This document shows, piece after piece, positions 1 through 10,616 of a stretch of 64,000 bases of DNA. Position 1 is the first letter of the stretch. Each line of letters starts with the position of its first letter. The notes under the pieces are model-generated. The model searched no databases, was not told the DNA's origin, and saw only the letters and a program-made list of their open reading frames with translations. A program made the translations under genes and the position numbers. The stretch is from DSYU01 sp963827605 (GTDB taxonomy: Bacteria; Chloroflexota; Anaerolineae; Anaerolineales; Anaerolineaceae): the NCBI GenBank assembly GCA_963827605.1, contig CAWHBK010000001.1, positions 1,178,001 through 1,242,000 on the forward strand. Reading direction: 5' to 3'.

Positions 1-204
1 CCCCCAAAATTTGCCCGAGACCCGCCCTGGGCTTGGCGCAAGGCGCCTTTGGGTCCCGGCCAGGGCAGGTCATGGGCTCATCCCCCGTGCCTTTTGCCAA
101 ATCCGGCTGTGCAAAGCCTGTTCCTATCGAGATCCACGTACCAGACTGCGGTTGCGGTAGCAACCGGCCCGCTACACCCGCTATGGCCTATTTCACACCA
201 AACG
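1..204 (-). repeat. dispersed intergenic repeat, copy A (partial at window edge)
   Basis: On the minus strand this segment matches 56290-56510 at many blocks in the same order: GAAATAGGCC, AGCGGGTGTAG, the self-complementary GGTTGC-TACC-GCAACC block, GCACAGCC, TTTGGCAAAAG, GATGAGCCC, then AGGCGGGTCTCGGGCAAA-type ends. The two copies are in opposite orientation, about 56 kb apart. Neither encodes a conserved protein; the open frames crossing it differ between copies. It is best seen as a REP/MITE-like non-coding element. Confidence 0.7.
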
Positions 205-289
205 TGGGAGTCGCGAGGGGGTTAGGTCCAATACAGGTTAGTTTAGCCATTGGATCATGCGCATCACGATTCCCAGAGCTGGAAGCTGC

Positions 290-377
290 GCCAACCATGG
301 CGTGGGCTAAAAAAAACGAAACCCAGGGATATTTCCAGTCTTTTGGCTGCGTTTCTTTAGCCTCGCCAACCATGGCG
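290..377. mobile_element. MITE-like hairpin flanked by 13-bp direct repeats
   Basis: GCCAACCATGGCG occurs at 290-302 and again at 365-377. The 62 bp between them begins with GGCTAAAAAAAACG (305-318) and ends with the near-complement CGTTTCTTTAGCC (350-362). Terminal inverted repeats inside perfect direct repeats are the layout of a small non-autonomous insertion with a target duplication. The direct repeat itself contains the palindrome CCATGG, so replication slippage is an alternative origin. No coding capacity. Confidence 0.4.
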
Positions 378-444
378 CGGATTCCAGCCCCAGGACCAGA
401 ACCATAACGAAATATTATTGGGGTTAGGTTAGATCCTCTTAAGT

Positions 445-450
445 TATAAT
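445..450 (+). promoter_or_regulatory. possible -10 box (TATAAT) for the phosphorylase operon
   Basis: A perfect TATAAT lies 45 nt upstream of the first phosphorylase start in a locally AT-rich stretch. No convincing -35 box is present at 16-18 bp spacing, so this is a weak call. The start at 495 is preceded by AGGA at 482-485. Confidence 0.3.
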
Positions 451-494
451 ACCTTTGAGCTTCCACCCATCCCATCCTTTCAGGATCCTCCGCA

Positions 495-3400
495 ATGGGA
501 AATCCCCCCACGCTCGACCCGACTAACCGGTACATCCTCGCTGCTTACCAGGACCAGCGCCCCTTTGCCAGCTTCCTGCCTGGGATTGCCGGCCCGACCG
601 GCATCCCCATGTGGGTCTTCTACGTCAACCGCGGGCAGGCCGTCGCCAGTTTTGGCATTGAAAGCAAAGATTCACCCCTGATGGAATTCCAGCCCGCCAA
701 TAAATCCTACCAGTCCACCCCCTACACCGGCTTTCGCACCTTTCTGAAGATCAACCGCGGCGGGCAGGCTGTGTTTTCCGAGCCCTTTGCCATTGGCAAC
801 AAAGCCAATGTAGACGAGCAAAAAATGGTCATCGACGCCAACACGCTGGAACTGGTCGAACGCGATCCAGACGCAGGCATCCAGACCACCGTTACCTATT
901 TCACCCTGCCCGGGGAGAATTTTGCCGCCCTGGCCCGGGCGGTGACTATCCAGAATATCAGCGCGGCTCCAATTTCCCTGGAAATCCTGGACGGCCTGCC
1001 CGCGTTGATCCCCTATGGAGTAAACAACAACCTGTTGAAAGAGATCCACCGCACCATCGAGTCGTGGATGGAAGTCTACAACCTGGAGGCAGGCATACCC
1101 TTCTATCACCTGCGCGCCTCCGTGGTGGACCGGGTGGAGGTAGAAACATTCCAGGCCGGCCATTTCGCCCTGGCGTTTGTCGAGCAAGCGGCGCTGCCCG
1201 GGCAGAACCGGCTGCTCCCCGCGCTGGTTGACCCGGTAGCCGTTTTTGGGGCGGATACCAGCTTTACCCGCCCGGAAGGTTTCCTACGCCAGCCGCTGGC
1301 GGAACTGCTTGCCGGTCGCCAGGTCACCTGCGGGCGCACCCCGTGCGGGCTGTTTGCCCACCAGGCGGAGCTGCTCCCCGCCCAGTCACTGACCATTTAC
1401 AGCCTGTACGGCCACGCAGCTGGATTGGAAATCCTCAACCGCCACGCCGGGCGGATTGCCCAGGCAAGTTACTTCAAAGCCAAGCACGCCGAAGCTTTGG
1501 CCCTGGTGAACAACCTCACCGCCGTGATCGACACCCGCACCGCCTCACCGGTGTTTGATGCCTACTGCCGACAGACCTTCCTCGATAATGTGCTGCGCGG
1601 CGGCTGGCCGGTTTGCTTTGGCGACCAGGTCTACCCGATCTACTCGCGCAAACACGGCGACCTGGAACGCGATTACAACGCCTTCTACCTGGCCCCCGAG
1701 CCTTACTCGCAAGGCGAAGGCAGCTACCGGGATGTCAATCAGAACCGCCGCGAAGATGTACTGTTCAACCCCCGCATCGGCGACTATCATATCCGCGCCT
1801 TTATGAGCCTCATCCAAACAGACGGCTACAACCCGCGCACGGTCCTGGGCAGCACCTTTACCCTCTCCCCTGAGCAGCAGGCCGCCGCCCTGGGTCCGCT
1901 GCGCGAGCCGGAAGGACTGCGCGCCGTACTGGCCAAACCCTTCACCCCCGGCAGGCTGCTCAAGCACCTCCTCGACCATCCGGTCGAGCTGCCTTGCCCT
2001 GCGGTTGAATTCGTTACCCGAGTTCTGCAGGGCGCCCAACAGCACGTCCAGGCGGACTTTTTTGAAGGCTACTGGATCGACCATTGGGAATACAACCTGG
2101 ACCTGATCGAAAGTTTCCTGGCGGTATATCCCGACCGCCGGCAGGAGCTGCTGTTTGGCCGCGCCGACCTGCCGTTCTACGATAGCTCCGCGGTCGTCCA
2201 GCCGCGCGCGAAGAAGTACATCCTCACCAACGGCGCGCCCCGCCAGGTGGGCAGCCTGTTGGAAGACCCTGAAAAGGCCGCCCTCATCTCTGGCCGCGCC
2301 GACCTGAATAAGTGGTCGCGGACCGCCAACGGTCGCGGCGAAATCTACTGCGCCACCCTGTTCGCCAAACTGGCCCTGACCGTGCTGCTCAAGTTCGCAA
2401 CCCTCGACCCATTTGGAATGGGCATCGAAATGGAAGCCAGCCGCCCCGGCTGGTACGACGCGCTCAACGGCTTGCCCGCCCTGTTTGGCTCAGGCATGTC
2501 CGAGACCTTCGAGCTGCAGCGCTGGATCAACTTCCTGCGCGCCGCCATCCAGGATTATCCGCGCGGCAGAGCTGCGCCTGCCGGTCGAGGCTGCCGCGCT
2601 GCTGCGTGAAGTCTCCCAGCATCTGGACTCGTACAACGCCAGTAACGGCGCAACTTGCCCTGCCTCTATCGGCTCGGAGCGTGATTTCTCTTATTGGGAT
2701 TTCGTCTCCACCGCCCGCGAAACCTACCGCGCGCGCACTCGCCTGGGTTTTGACGGCGCGGAAGAAAGCCTCCCCCTGGCTGATCTTGACCAGGCATTGG
2801 CCGCTTTCCAGGCCAAAGTTGGCGCGGGGATCGAACGTTCCCTGCAATTAAACGGCGGCATTCCCCCCACCTATTTCACGTACCAGGTCGACGAATACGA
2901 TGGGCTGCCCGAAAAAGATCCTCAGGGCCGCCCGTACATCCGCGCCAGGCGCTTCACCCCTCAGGTGCTGCCGCTCTTTCTGGAAGGCCCGGTGCGGGCA
3001 TATAAAATCCTGCCGTTGGATGCCGCTCGCGCCCTGTACCGGCAGGTAAAGGCCAGCCCGCTGTTCGACCAGAAGCTGAACATGTACAAAGTCAACGCCT
3101 CACTGGCCGGCCAGCCGCACGACATAGGCCGCGCCCGCGCCTTCCCCGCCGGCTGGCTCGAAAACGAATCGATCTGGCTGCACATGGAATACAAATACCT
3201 GCTCGAAACCCTCAGGGCCGGCCTGTATGAGGAATTTTTTACAGGATTTCCGCGCCTGTCTGGTGCCGTTCCTCGACCCGCAGCGTCTACGGCCGCAGCC
3301 CGCTGGAAAATTCCTCCTTCCTGGTCAGCAGCGCCCACCCAGACGAATCCCTGCACGGTACCGGCTTTGTTGCCCGCCTGAGCGGCTCGACCGCCGAATT

Positions 3401-3728
3401 TATCAGCATCTGGCGCAGAATGTTTGCCGGCCCGCAGCCCTTCTGCATGCGTGAGGGAGAACTTTGCCTGGCGCTGCGCCCCGCACTGCCCGCCTGGTTG
3501 TTCCCAGAGAGCGGTGAAGTTTCCTTCCGCTTCCTCGGTTGCTGCACCGTCACCTACCATAACCCCCGCCGCGTAGATACCTTCCGCGAGGATGTTTCCA
3601 TCCAAAAGATCATCCTCCACCCTGCGGATGCGCAGCCCATCGAAATCCCCGGAGCCATCCTCCCTGCCCCTTACGCCCACCAGCTCCGCGCCGGCCAAAT
3701 CCCCGCCCTCGATCTTTTCTTCAACTGA
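495..3728 (+). CDS. GH94-like phosphorylase, long form (three frameshifts)
   Basis: Read across three single-base insertions (near 2557, in the T-run at about 3237, and near 3285), this is one gene of about 1075 residues. It resembles the long GH94 proteins, such as 1,2-beta-oligoglucan phosphorylases (about 1100 aa) and proteins annotated as cellobiose phosphorylase. These cleave a beta-glucan with phosphate to give a sugar 1-phosphate in the cytoplasm. Visible marks are a beta-rich N-terminal half, an EGYWIDHWEYNLDLIE segment typical of the (alpha/alpha)6 barrel, and GWYDALNGLP, where Asp655 occupies the W-x-D position of the GH94 catalytic acid. No signal peptide is seen. It ends 13 nt before a second GH94 gene, so the two are probably co-transcribed. 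The substrate is inferred only. Confidence 0.65.
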
Positions 3729-3741
3729 AAGCTGACAACTG

Positions 3742-6486
3742 ATGACTAAAAACTTTTCCCCTCCTACACCCGCCTGGAAATTCACCGGTCCCGATGCCGA
3801 CTTTCATCTCGATGACCCGCACAAGACCAGCTACCTGTACTTTCCACTGGTCAACGAAGCCGGCATGCTGTCGGTTGTTACCCCCACCCTGCACGGCGAC
3901 GCCAAGACCGGGTCTGCACAGCTTCCTGCTCCTGCCCGTCTCGGTCGAAGATCTGCACACCAACCGCTCCGCGCGCAACTTTTGGGTCACGCTCGAAGGC
4001 GCTGGCCCCTGGTCAGTGAGCGGCAATTCCGCCGCGCAAATCGCCGCGCCCGACCAGGACAAAGTCAGCCTGGACGCGGGTTTCCTCTGGCAGCGCCTCA
4101 CCCGCGAAAATGCCCGCCTGGGTCTGCGCGCCGATCACCACCAGCATTGTCCCGCCCGGCGCCGATACGGTGGAGTTGATGGAAGTCACCCTGACCAATA
4201 TCAGTGCTACCCCCCTCAACCTTACCCCCACCGCGGCCATCCCCATCTTCGGGCGCTCGGCCGATAACCTGCGCGATCACCGCCACGTGAGTTCGCTGCT
4301 CCACCGCATCCGCTGCCACGAAAACGGCGTGCTGGTTCAGCCGGTGCTGTCGTTTGACGAGCGCGGTCACCAGCCCAACGCCATCACCTACGCCGTACTC
4401 GGCGCCGAGGGGGATGGCACGCCCCCCGCCGGTCTCTTCCCCGTGGTGGAGGATTTTATCGGCGAAGGCGGCACATTAGACTGGCCGGCTGCCATTAGCG
4501 ATCTTTCCGTATCCTGCCGGCACGCCGGGGAGACTGTCGATGGTTACGAAGCCATCGGCGGCCTGCGCTTCCACTCCATCACCCTCTCCCCCGGCGAATC
4601 CCGTTCATATATCCTAATCCTCGCCATCCTCCCTCCGCCCGCGAATAACGCATTACCGGATTCGCTTTTACAATCCTACGCCTCCTCCGCCAAATTCGCC
4701 GCTCACCTTTCCGCGACCCGCGCCCACTGGCAGCAGAAAATCTCCAGCCTGGCTTTCGCCACCGGCGACGAGCAGTTCAACCTTTGGCTGAAATGGGTCA
4801 CCGTCCAGCCCACCCTGCGCCGCCTGTTTGGCAACTCCTACCTGCCCTACCATGACTATGGACGGGGCGGGCGCGGCTGGCGCGACCTGTGGCAGGATAT
4901 TCTGGCCTTGCTGCTGATGGAATCAGGCCCGGTAGATGGGCTTCTGTTTGGCAACTTCGCCGGTGTGCGCCTGGATGGCAGCAATGCGACCATCATCGGC
5001 AGCGGTCCAGGCGAATTCAAGGCCGACCGCAACAACATCCCCCGCGTGTGGATGGATCACGGCGCTGTGGCCGCTCACGACCACCCAGTTATACATCGAC
5101 CAGACCGGCGACCTGGACTTTTTCCTCCGCCAGCAGGCTTATTTCAAGGACAGCCACACCCACCGCTGCCAGGTTACCGATTTTAACTGGTCCCCCGACC
5201 AGGGCACCCAACAGCACACCGCCGGCGGGGCCGTCTACCAGGGCAGCATCCTCGAACACCTGCTCGTCCAGCACCTGACGGCCTTCTTCAATGTCGGCGA
5301 GCACAACAACATCCTTCTGGAAGGCGCGGACTGGAACGATGGCATGGATATGGCCCGCAAGCGCGGCGAAAGCGTGGCCTTTACCGCCTTCTACGCCAAT
5401 AACCTGCACCTGCTCAGCCGGCTGGTCCTGGACCTGGAAAGCCGCGGTACCCCGCAGATCGCGCTGCTAGCCGAGCTGCTGCCGCTCCTCGACCGCTTGC
5501 AAAGCCCAATCGATTACGCCTCCCCACAGGCCAAACAGGCACGCCTGGGCGAATACTTCACCTCGGTCGGCCGCACCATTCCGGGCGAAAAGGTCTCCGT
5601 TTCCGCCCGCGGCCTGGCCGCCGACCTGCAGGCCAAGGCAGAGTGGCTTACCAACCACCTGCGCGCCAGCGAATGGATCCAGGACAGCGCGGGCTTTGGC
5701 TGGTTCAACGGCTATTACGACAACGACGGCGCCGCCCTGGAAGGCGATCATCCTCTCGGCACGCGCATGACCCTCTCCGGGCAGGTCTTTGCCCTGATGG
5801 GCGCTGTCGCCACGGATGAACAGGCCCGCGAAGTGCTGCGCTCCGCCAACCAGTACTTGTTCGATGCGCGCGTTGGCGGCTACCGCCTGAACACCAACTT
5901 TGGCAAAGTGCTGCTCAACATGGGGCGCTGCTTCGGCTACGCTTACGGTCACAAAGAAAATGGCGCCATGTTCAGCCATATGGCAGTCATGTTTGCGTAC
6001 GCTCTTTACCAGCGTGGCTTTGTCCGCGAAGCCTACCAGGCCTTGAATACCATCTACCGCCAATCAGTCGATTTTTCCGCCAGCCGCATGTACCCAGGCA
6101 TCCCGGAATACTTCAGCGAGCGCGGCCGTGGAATGTACCCCTACCTGACCGGCTCCGCCAGCTGGTACCTGCTCACCCTGGTCACCCAGGCCTTTGGCGT
6201 GCGCGGCGACCGCGGCGACCTGACCCTGGCCCCCAAACTGGTTAAGGAGCAGTTTGACGAGCGCGGCTGTGCCGCCCTGACGACCCTTTTCGCCGGTCGC
6301 TCGATCCAGGTCGTGTATCACAACCCCGCCCACCTGGACGCCGGCGAATATCGCATCAAGGAAGTGCGCCTCGCCGGGCAAACCATTGCCGCCGCCGATT
6401 CCGGCTCCATCTCGCTGCTCCCCCGCACCGCCATAACCGCCCTCCCCACAGGCCAGACGCATGAAATTACCGTTGAACTGGGCTGA
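3742..6486 (+). CDS. GH94 family phosphorylase, second gene (three frameshifts)
   Basis: Frame-corrected length is about 913 residues. Single-base insertions lie near 3913 (GGG run), 4125 and 5070; removing one base at each joins three frames without loss. The N-terminal beta-sandwich region is followed by an (alpha/alpha)6 catalytic barrel. The GH94 hallmark DWNDGMDMA is present, with the catalytic Asp of DWND encoded at 5338-5340. The frame-restored segment around 5070 reads WMDHGLWPLTTTQLYIDQTG, matching the DDHLWLP-type substrate loop of cellobiose and chitobiose phosphorylases. The product is expected to be a glycosyl 1-phosphate. Adjacent to another GH94 gene and a PfkB kinase, it suggests a phosphorolytic oligosaccharide pathway. 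The family is secure; the exact substrate is unknown. Confidence 0.75.
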
Positions 6487-6520
6487 TTATTCTGTGCGGC
6501 GCTTGTAATCCTCACCACCC

Positions 6521-6606
6521 GTAGGGCGCGGTCCCCGCGCCCAAAGGTGATCGATTTATTATGCAAGGGCGCGTCGTCAACAATGTTGACGCAACCGCGC
6601 CCCTAC
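6521..6606. repeat. GTAGGGG-type inverted-repeat element
   Basis: The arms GTAGGGCGCGGT (6521-6532) and ACCGCGCCCCTAC (6594-6606) are near-perfect complements, and the centre holds GTCAAC-AAT-GTTGAC. Related hairpins occur at 26356-26440 and 34359-34420. It overlaps the in-frame extension upstream of the PfkB kinase, which is why the later kinase start was chosen. Confidence 0.55.
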
Positions 6607-6651
6607 CGGCTCTTGATTGTCAAACATCCGCCCCCCTATCGAGGCCACCGC

Positions 6652-7560
6652 ATGTCTCCTTACGATGTCTACTCCTACGGGGTCATTTCCCCCTCCACCC
6701 TGCACCTGCTCGGCAAACCCTTCCCGGCCCCCGATGCCTATGCCGAAATCACCCACACCTACCAGATGACCGGCGGTGAAGCCTGCAATTCCTCCATTGT
6801 CCTCAGCCGACTGGGCCAGCGCGTCATCCTGGACGGCAACTGGCTTGGCGATACCCCGGAGGGGCACAATCTGCTGGCAATCCTGCGAAAATTCAATATC
6901 GATACCAGCCGCCTGACTATCAAAAAAGGTTACGGCGGCGTCAAAGAAATCGTCTTCTCCGACCAGCACAGCCGGACGATCTTTGGCAGCTACGAAGACC
7001 TGCTCTTTACCACCCGCAAGTGGAACATCCCTCATAAGGCGGATATCGCTCAGGCCCGCGTCGTCTGTCTGGACCCGCCCTTCAAGGCGGAAACCGACCT
7101 GGCCGCCCGCTACGCCGTCCAGTCCCGCGTGCCATACGTGACCCTCGACTGCCCGTATGATAGCTATCTGGCGCAAAACGCCGCCGCCGTCATTATTTCT
7201 GGCGAATATCGCGACCGGGAAGGCCTCGGCGCGGATCTCGAAAAACTATTTACCGCATACCAATCCTGCGCATCCGGGTTGGTCGTGTTCACCTGCGGTG
7301 GCGAGCCGCTGCTCTATGGTCGTAAAGGCCAACCCTTGCAGCGCTTCCAACCTTACCCCGTGGATGTCATCGATTCCGCCGGTGCAGGGGACTCCTTCCG
7401 CGCCGGGGTAGCCTTCGGTCTGCTCCAGGGCTGGAGCGACCTGGAAACCATGCGCTACGCCTCTGCCCTGGCGGCCATCATCTGCACCACCTTCCCCGGC
7501 GTGCTCAACTGCCCTACCCACCGCCAAGTTTTAAAGTTCATCCGCGAGCGGGAAAAGTAA
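6652..7560 (+). CDS. PfkB/ribokinase family sugar kinase
   Basis: A 302-residue cytoplasmic kinase expected to phosphorylate a sugar or nucleoside hydroxyl with ATP. The C-terminal PfkB signature DVIDSAGAGDSFRAG carries the GAGD anion hole and catalytic Asp. The N-terminal substrate-binding strand and the MTGGEACNSSIVLSRLG segment match the first PfkB signature (GG-x-x-x-N-x-A). An in-frame ATG exists at 6547, but it lies inside a dispersed repeat, so the ATG at 6652 (MSPYDVYSYG) is preferred. The gene follows two GH94 phosphorylases and may handle a sugar released by them. Convergent with the phosphonate transporter genes; a shared hairpin follows the stop. Specificity cannot be read from sequence. 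Confidence 0.85.
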   Translation: MSPYDVYSYGVISPSTLHLLGKPFPAPDAYAEITHTYQMTGGEACNSSIVLSRLGQRVILDGNWLGDTPEGHNLLAILRKFNIDTSRLTIKKGYGGVKEIVFSDQHSRTIFGSYEDLLFTTRKWNIPHKADIAQARVVCLDPPFKAETDLAARYAVQSRVPYVTLDCPYDSYLAQNAAAVIISGEYRDREGLGADLEKLFTAYQSCASGLVVFTCGGEPLLYGRKGQPLQRFQPYPVDVIDSAGAGDSFRAGVAFGLLQGWSDLETMRYASALAAIICTTFPGVLNCPTHRQVLKFIREREK

Positions 7561-7565
7561 TACAG

Positions 7566-7600
7566 GCCTGATTGCGGCGCGTTTCTCGCCGCAATCAGGC
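7566..7600. terminator. bidirectional intrinsic terminator between PfkB kinase and phnE
   Basis: GCCTGATTGCGGCG (7566-7579) pairs perfectly over 14 bp with CGCCGCAATCAGGC (7587-7600) around a 7-nt loop. It is followed by TTATTCTT on the plus strand. It lies between two convergent genes and can serve both. Confidence 0.85.
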
Positions 7601-7606
7601 TTATTC

Positions 7607-8436
7607 TTACACCAGTTTCTCGCGCAGCTTGGCGCTGGTAAAGTCCATCAGCGCCACCACGACCACGATGAAAGCCACCACCGTGCCGGCCTTGTGATAC
7701 TGCAGCGAGCCAAAGAAAGTCGATAGGGTCAGCCCAATCCCGCCGCCGCCGGCGAAACCGATGATGGTCGCCATGCGGATGTTGATATCCCACTGGTAGA
7801 TCAGGTACGAGACAAACGGCGGGACGATCTGCGGCAGAATGGCATAGGCAATCACCTGCAGCCGGTTGGCGCCGGTGGCGGTTACCGCCTCGATCGGCCC
7901 GGTCTCGATATTCTCGATCGCCTCGGAGAACAGCTTGCCGATCAAGGCGAAGGTGGTCACCGCCAGGGCCAGCATCCCGGCGAACGGGCCAATGCCCACC
8001 CAGAAAACGAAGATGGCCACGTACAGCAGCGCTTCGATCGAGCGCAGCACATTGAACATGGCGCGGGTCAGGATAATACAGCCAGATCAATAGCCGGCTG
8101 CGCCCGGTCAGGTTCTTCGCCGCCAGAAAGCTAAACGGCAGCGCAATCAGCGACGCCCAAGGTGGTTGCCAGCAGCGCCTGGAAAATGGTGACCAGCATT
8201 TGCTGAAGAACCTTCGCGACAACATTTGGGGCTAAATCGATTTTCAGAAAATCGCTCACCAGCCGCAGGAAGGTGGGCGCGGGTTGGAACATCTCGCGCA
8301 GGTCGATCTCGGTGATGATCCAGAAATAGATAAAAAATGCCAGGCCAATCAAAATATAGGTAACCTGGCGCGCGCGATACCAGAAGGAACGCTGTACTAC
8401 TTCGCGTGGTTGGTCCTCAAAATATTCTCGCGCCAT
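7607..8436 (-). CDS. phnE: phosphonate-type ABC transporter permease PhnE (distal; two frameshifts)
   Basis: Inner-membrane permease of a phosphonate/phosphate-ester importer, about 275 residues when corrected for two single-base insertions (near 8150 and 8085). Frame-corrected features are an N-terminal membrane anchor, ALPFSFLAAKNL, and the cytoplasmic coupling segment EAVTATGANRLQVIAYAILP, which contacts the ATPase; a final membrane span precedes KLREKLV. The start ATG at 8436 lies inside the end of the preceding phnE (about 40 nt overlap), showing tight coupling. Two permease genes behind one phnC is a common arrangement in this family, in which they would form a heterodimer. Confidence 0.8.
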
Positions 8437-9708
8437 TTCGCGCTGATCATATCCACCAGGATGATCACCACCGCCACCGCCCACAGCGCCGTGGCGTACT
8501 GCTGGTACCCCCCCATGCGGATCGTTTCCACCACGAAGAAACCAATCCCACCGCCGGCCACAAACCCGATCACGGTCGCCGAGCGCATGTTGATGTCCCA
8601 GCGCAGCAGGGTATAGGCCAGAAAGGACGGCATGATCTGCGGCATCACCGCGTAGCGGATGGTTTGCAGCAGGTTCGCGCCGGTGGCGGTCAGCGCTTCT
8701 ACCGGGCCGGGGTCGATGTGCTCGATCTCTTCGGAATACAGCTTGCCCAGCGCTGCCACCGAGTGGATCGTCAGCGCGATCACCCCGGCAAACGAGCCCA
8801 GCCCAACCCACACGATCACGATCAGACCCCACACCACCGTATCGACCGCGCGCACCATGTTCAGGAGCGTGCGCATCACGTAATAGATCGCCGTACCCGC
8901 CCGGCACGCGCGACATGATATTGTGCGCCGCCAGAAAACTGATCGGGATACGCCAGGATGGTGGAGAACAGCGTCGCCAGCAGGCCAATCGCGATCGTTT
9001 CGATCATCTTCCCGGCGATAAAGAGTGGAACAGTCTCGCCTTTCTCCGCCAGGCCCAGGTTCACCATCCAGCGCGGCGGCGTTCTGTTCTTTGACCTGTC
9101 CAAAAATATCCAGAACGTTGCTCGCTGACTTTTACCTGTTGGGCCGGTTCGCGCCCCGCCAGCTGGTCGCCGATGAATCCGCACAGGCAGTCCCAATTGC
9201 AAATCACTGTCTTCGCCGTTGCTCGATCGTGACCGCGATTTCCGGGTTGACCAGGTCGCGCAGCACCAGCCTGCGCATCGCTAAAGCGCGTGATCAGCCG
9301 GTCCAGCTTGACCTCGGTGACGTTCCAGGCAATAACATATAGGATAATCGCGGCAAATAAAACAGCAAACAGCATGCTGGGCCCCTGCGCGGTGACGGCC
9401 AGGGCTGGTTCGCATGACAGAGGGCAGGCTGCTGTCGCATCCAGCACATTCCAGACCCAGAACAGGAGGAACGGCAGCCACAGCCAGCTGGTTACCAGGC
9501 CGCCCAGATCGTAATCTGGCCAATCTTCTGCCGTTACCAGCGCCCAGTTGACCAGAAATGCCAGGATGGCTGTGATGATCAGGATCACCACGCCGCGCCA
9601 GCGGTGGCCGAGCAAAAACTGCCCCGAGCCCGGAACGATCAGGGACAGCACGGTGGCTGTTGGGTTTTTATTGTTGGATTTGAGGAGACCTTCGGGAGCT
9701 GCCATCAT
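8397..9708 (-). CDS. phnE: phosphonate-type ABC transporter permease PhnE (proximal; several frameshifts)
   Basis: The C-terminal part is a clear PhnE permease with EALTATGANLLQTIRYAVMP as the coupling helix and a final AKWRENILRTN tail. Frame changes near 9290, 9210, 9110, 8945 and 8895 break it, but SFLAAHNIMSRVP and other conserved pieces remain in shifted frames. The N-terminus is longer than usual for PhnE: PGSGQFLLGHRWRG followed by membrane spans resembles the small membrane domains that carry a PG-x-GQ motif, placed ahead of the permease. The ATG at 9708 overlaps the phnC stop by one base (TAATG), so the start is well supported. Confidence 0.75.
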
Positions 9709-10493
9709 TAAATAATCGAAACACGTTCGGCTTCTTGCCCATAAATCGCTTTGAACTGGGCATCGTCGATTTCTTTGGGCAAGCCCTCGAAGACCAGCTC
9801 GCCGTCTTTCAGCGCAATCGCGCGGGTGGCATAGCGGTGGACCAGGTCCAGGAAGTGCAGGCTGCACAGCACGGTGATCCCGCGCTCTTTGTTGAGCTGC
9901 TCCAGGTATTTGAGGATCGAATGGGCCAGCACCGGGTCCAGCGAGGCCACCGGCTCATCCGCCAGGATCAGCTTTGGGCTCCTGCATCAACGCCCGGGCA
10001 ATGCCCACGCGCTGCTGCTGGCCGCCGGAGAGCGAATCGGCGCGCACGTGCGCCTTTTCCGCCAGCCCCACCTGTTCCAGACTGGACAACGCCCGCGCGC
10101 GGTCTTCCGCGGAAAACAGGTGCAGCAGGCTGGAAAAGGTGTTCACATATCCCAGCCGGCCCGAAAGCACGTTGGTGATACACCGAAGAGCGCTTGACCA
10201 GGTTGAACTGCTGGAAGATCATCCCAATCTGGCGGCGGATTTTGCGGATGTCCGCCGCCGTTGGCGGCGGTGACGTCCACCCCATCCCAGAAGATTTTGC
10301 CAGAGGTTGGCTCGATCAGGCGGTTGATGCAGCGCAGCAGGGTCGATTTACCCGACCCGCTCAGGCCAATCACCGCCAGGAATTCACCGTCTGCCACTTC
10401 AAAGCTGACGTTTTTCAGCGCCTGGGTCCCGTTTGGATAAACTTTGGTAAGGTTTTCAACTTTCAGCATGGGAGCCTGAATTACTCCATTCAA
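9708..10493 (-). CDS. phnC: phosphonate-type ABC transporter ATPase PhnC (three frameshifts)
   Basis: Nucleotide-binding subunit that powers phosphonate or phosphite uptake. Walker A GLSGSGKST, Q-loop IGMIFQQFNLV, signature DSLSGGQQQRVGIARALM, Walker B LILADEPVASLDP (frame-restored) and the switch region are all present and in order. Three +1 insertions (near 10262, 10182 and 9972) break the frame; each can be removed to recover the family sequence, for example SVITNVLSGRLG. The start may be 10493 or the internal Met at 10469 (MLKVENLTKVY). It lies about 120 nt downstream of phnD, beyond a hairpin that would lower its expression relative to the binding protein. Confidence 0.85.
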
Positions 10494-10578
10494 AAGAAAT
10501 TGTTCTGTGCATACGATAAAGATAGCACAGTTTCAAAAAACAACGTTTCGCTATGAAACAACAAAATCAAAAAAAAGA

Positions 10579-10606
10579 GCCTGGCAGACCGATCGATCTG
10601 CCAGGC
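10579..10606 (-). terminator. intrinsic (attenuating) terminator after phnD
   Basis: GCCTGGCAGA (10579-10588) and TCTGCCAGGC (10597-10606) form a perfect 10-bp stem with an 8-nt loop, followed on the minus strand by CTCTTTTTTTT. It lies between phnD and phnC in the same orientation. It probably allows partial read-through so that the binding protein is made in excess. Confidence 0.8.
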
Positions 10607-10616
10607 CCATCAGAAC

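Noticed and set aside
33..535. Open frames on both strands at 33-407 and 188-535
   Set aside because: They run through a dispersed repeat and a hairpin insertion, have no ribosome site, and the corresponding frames are not kept in the other repeat copies.
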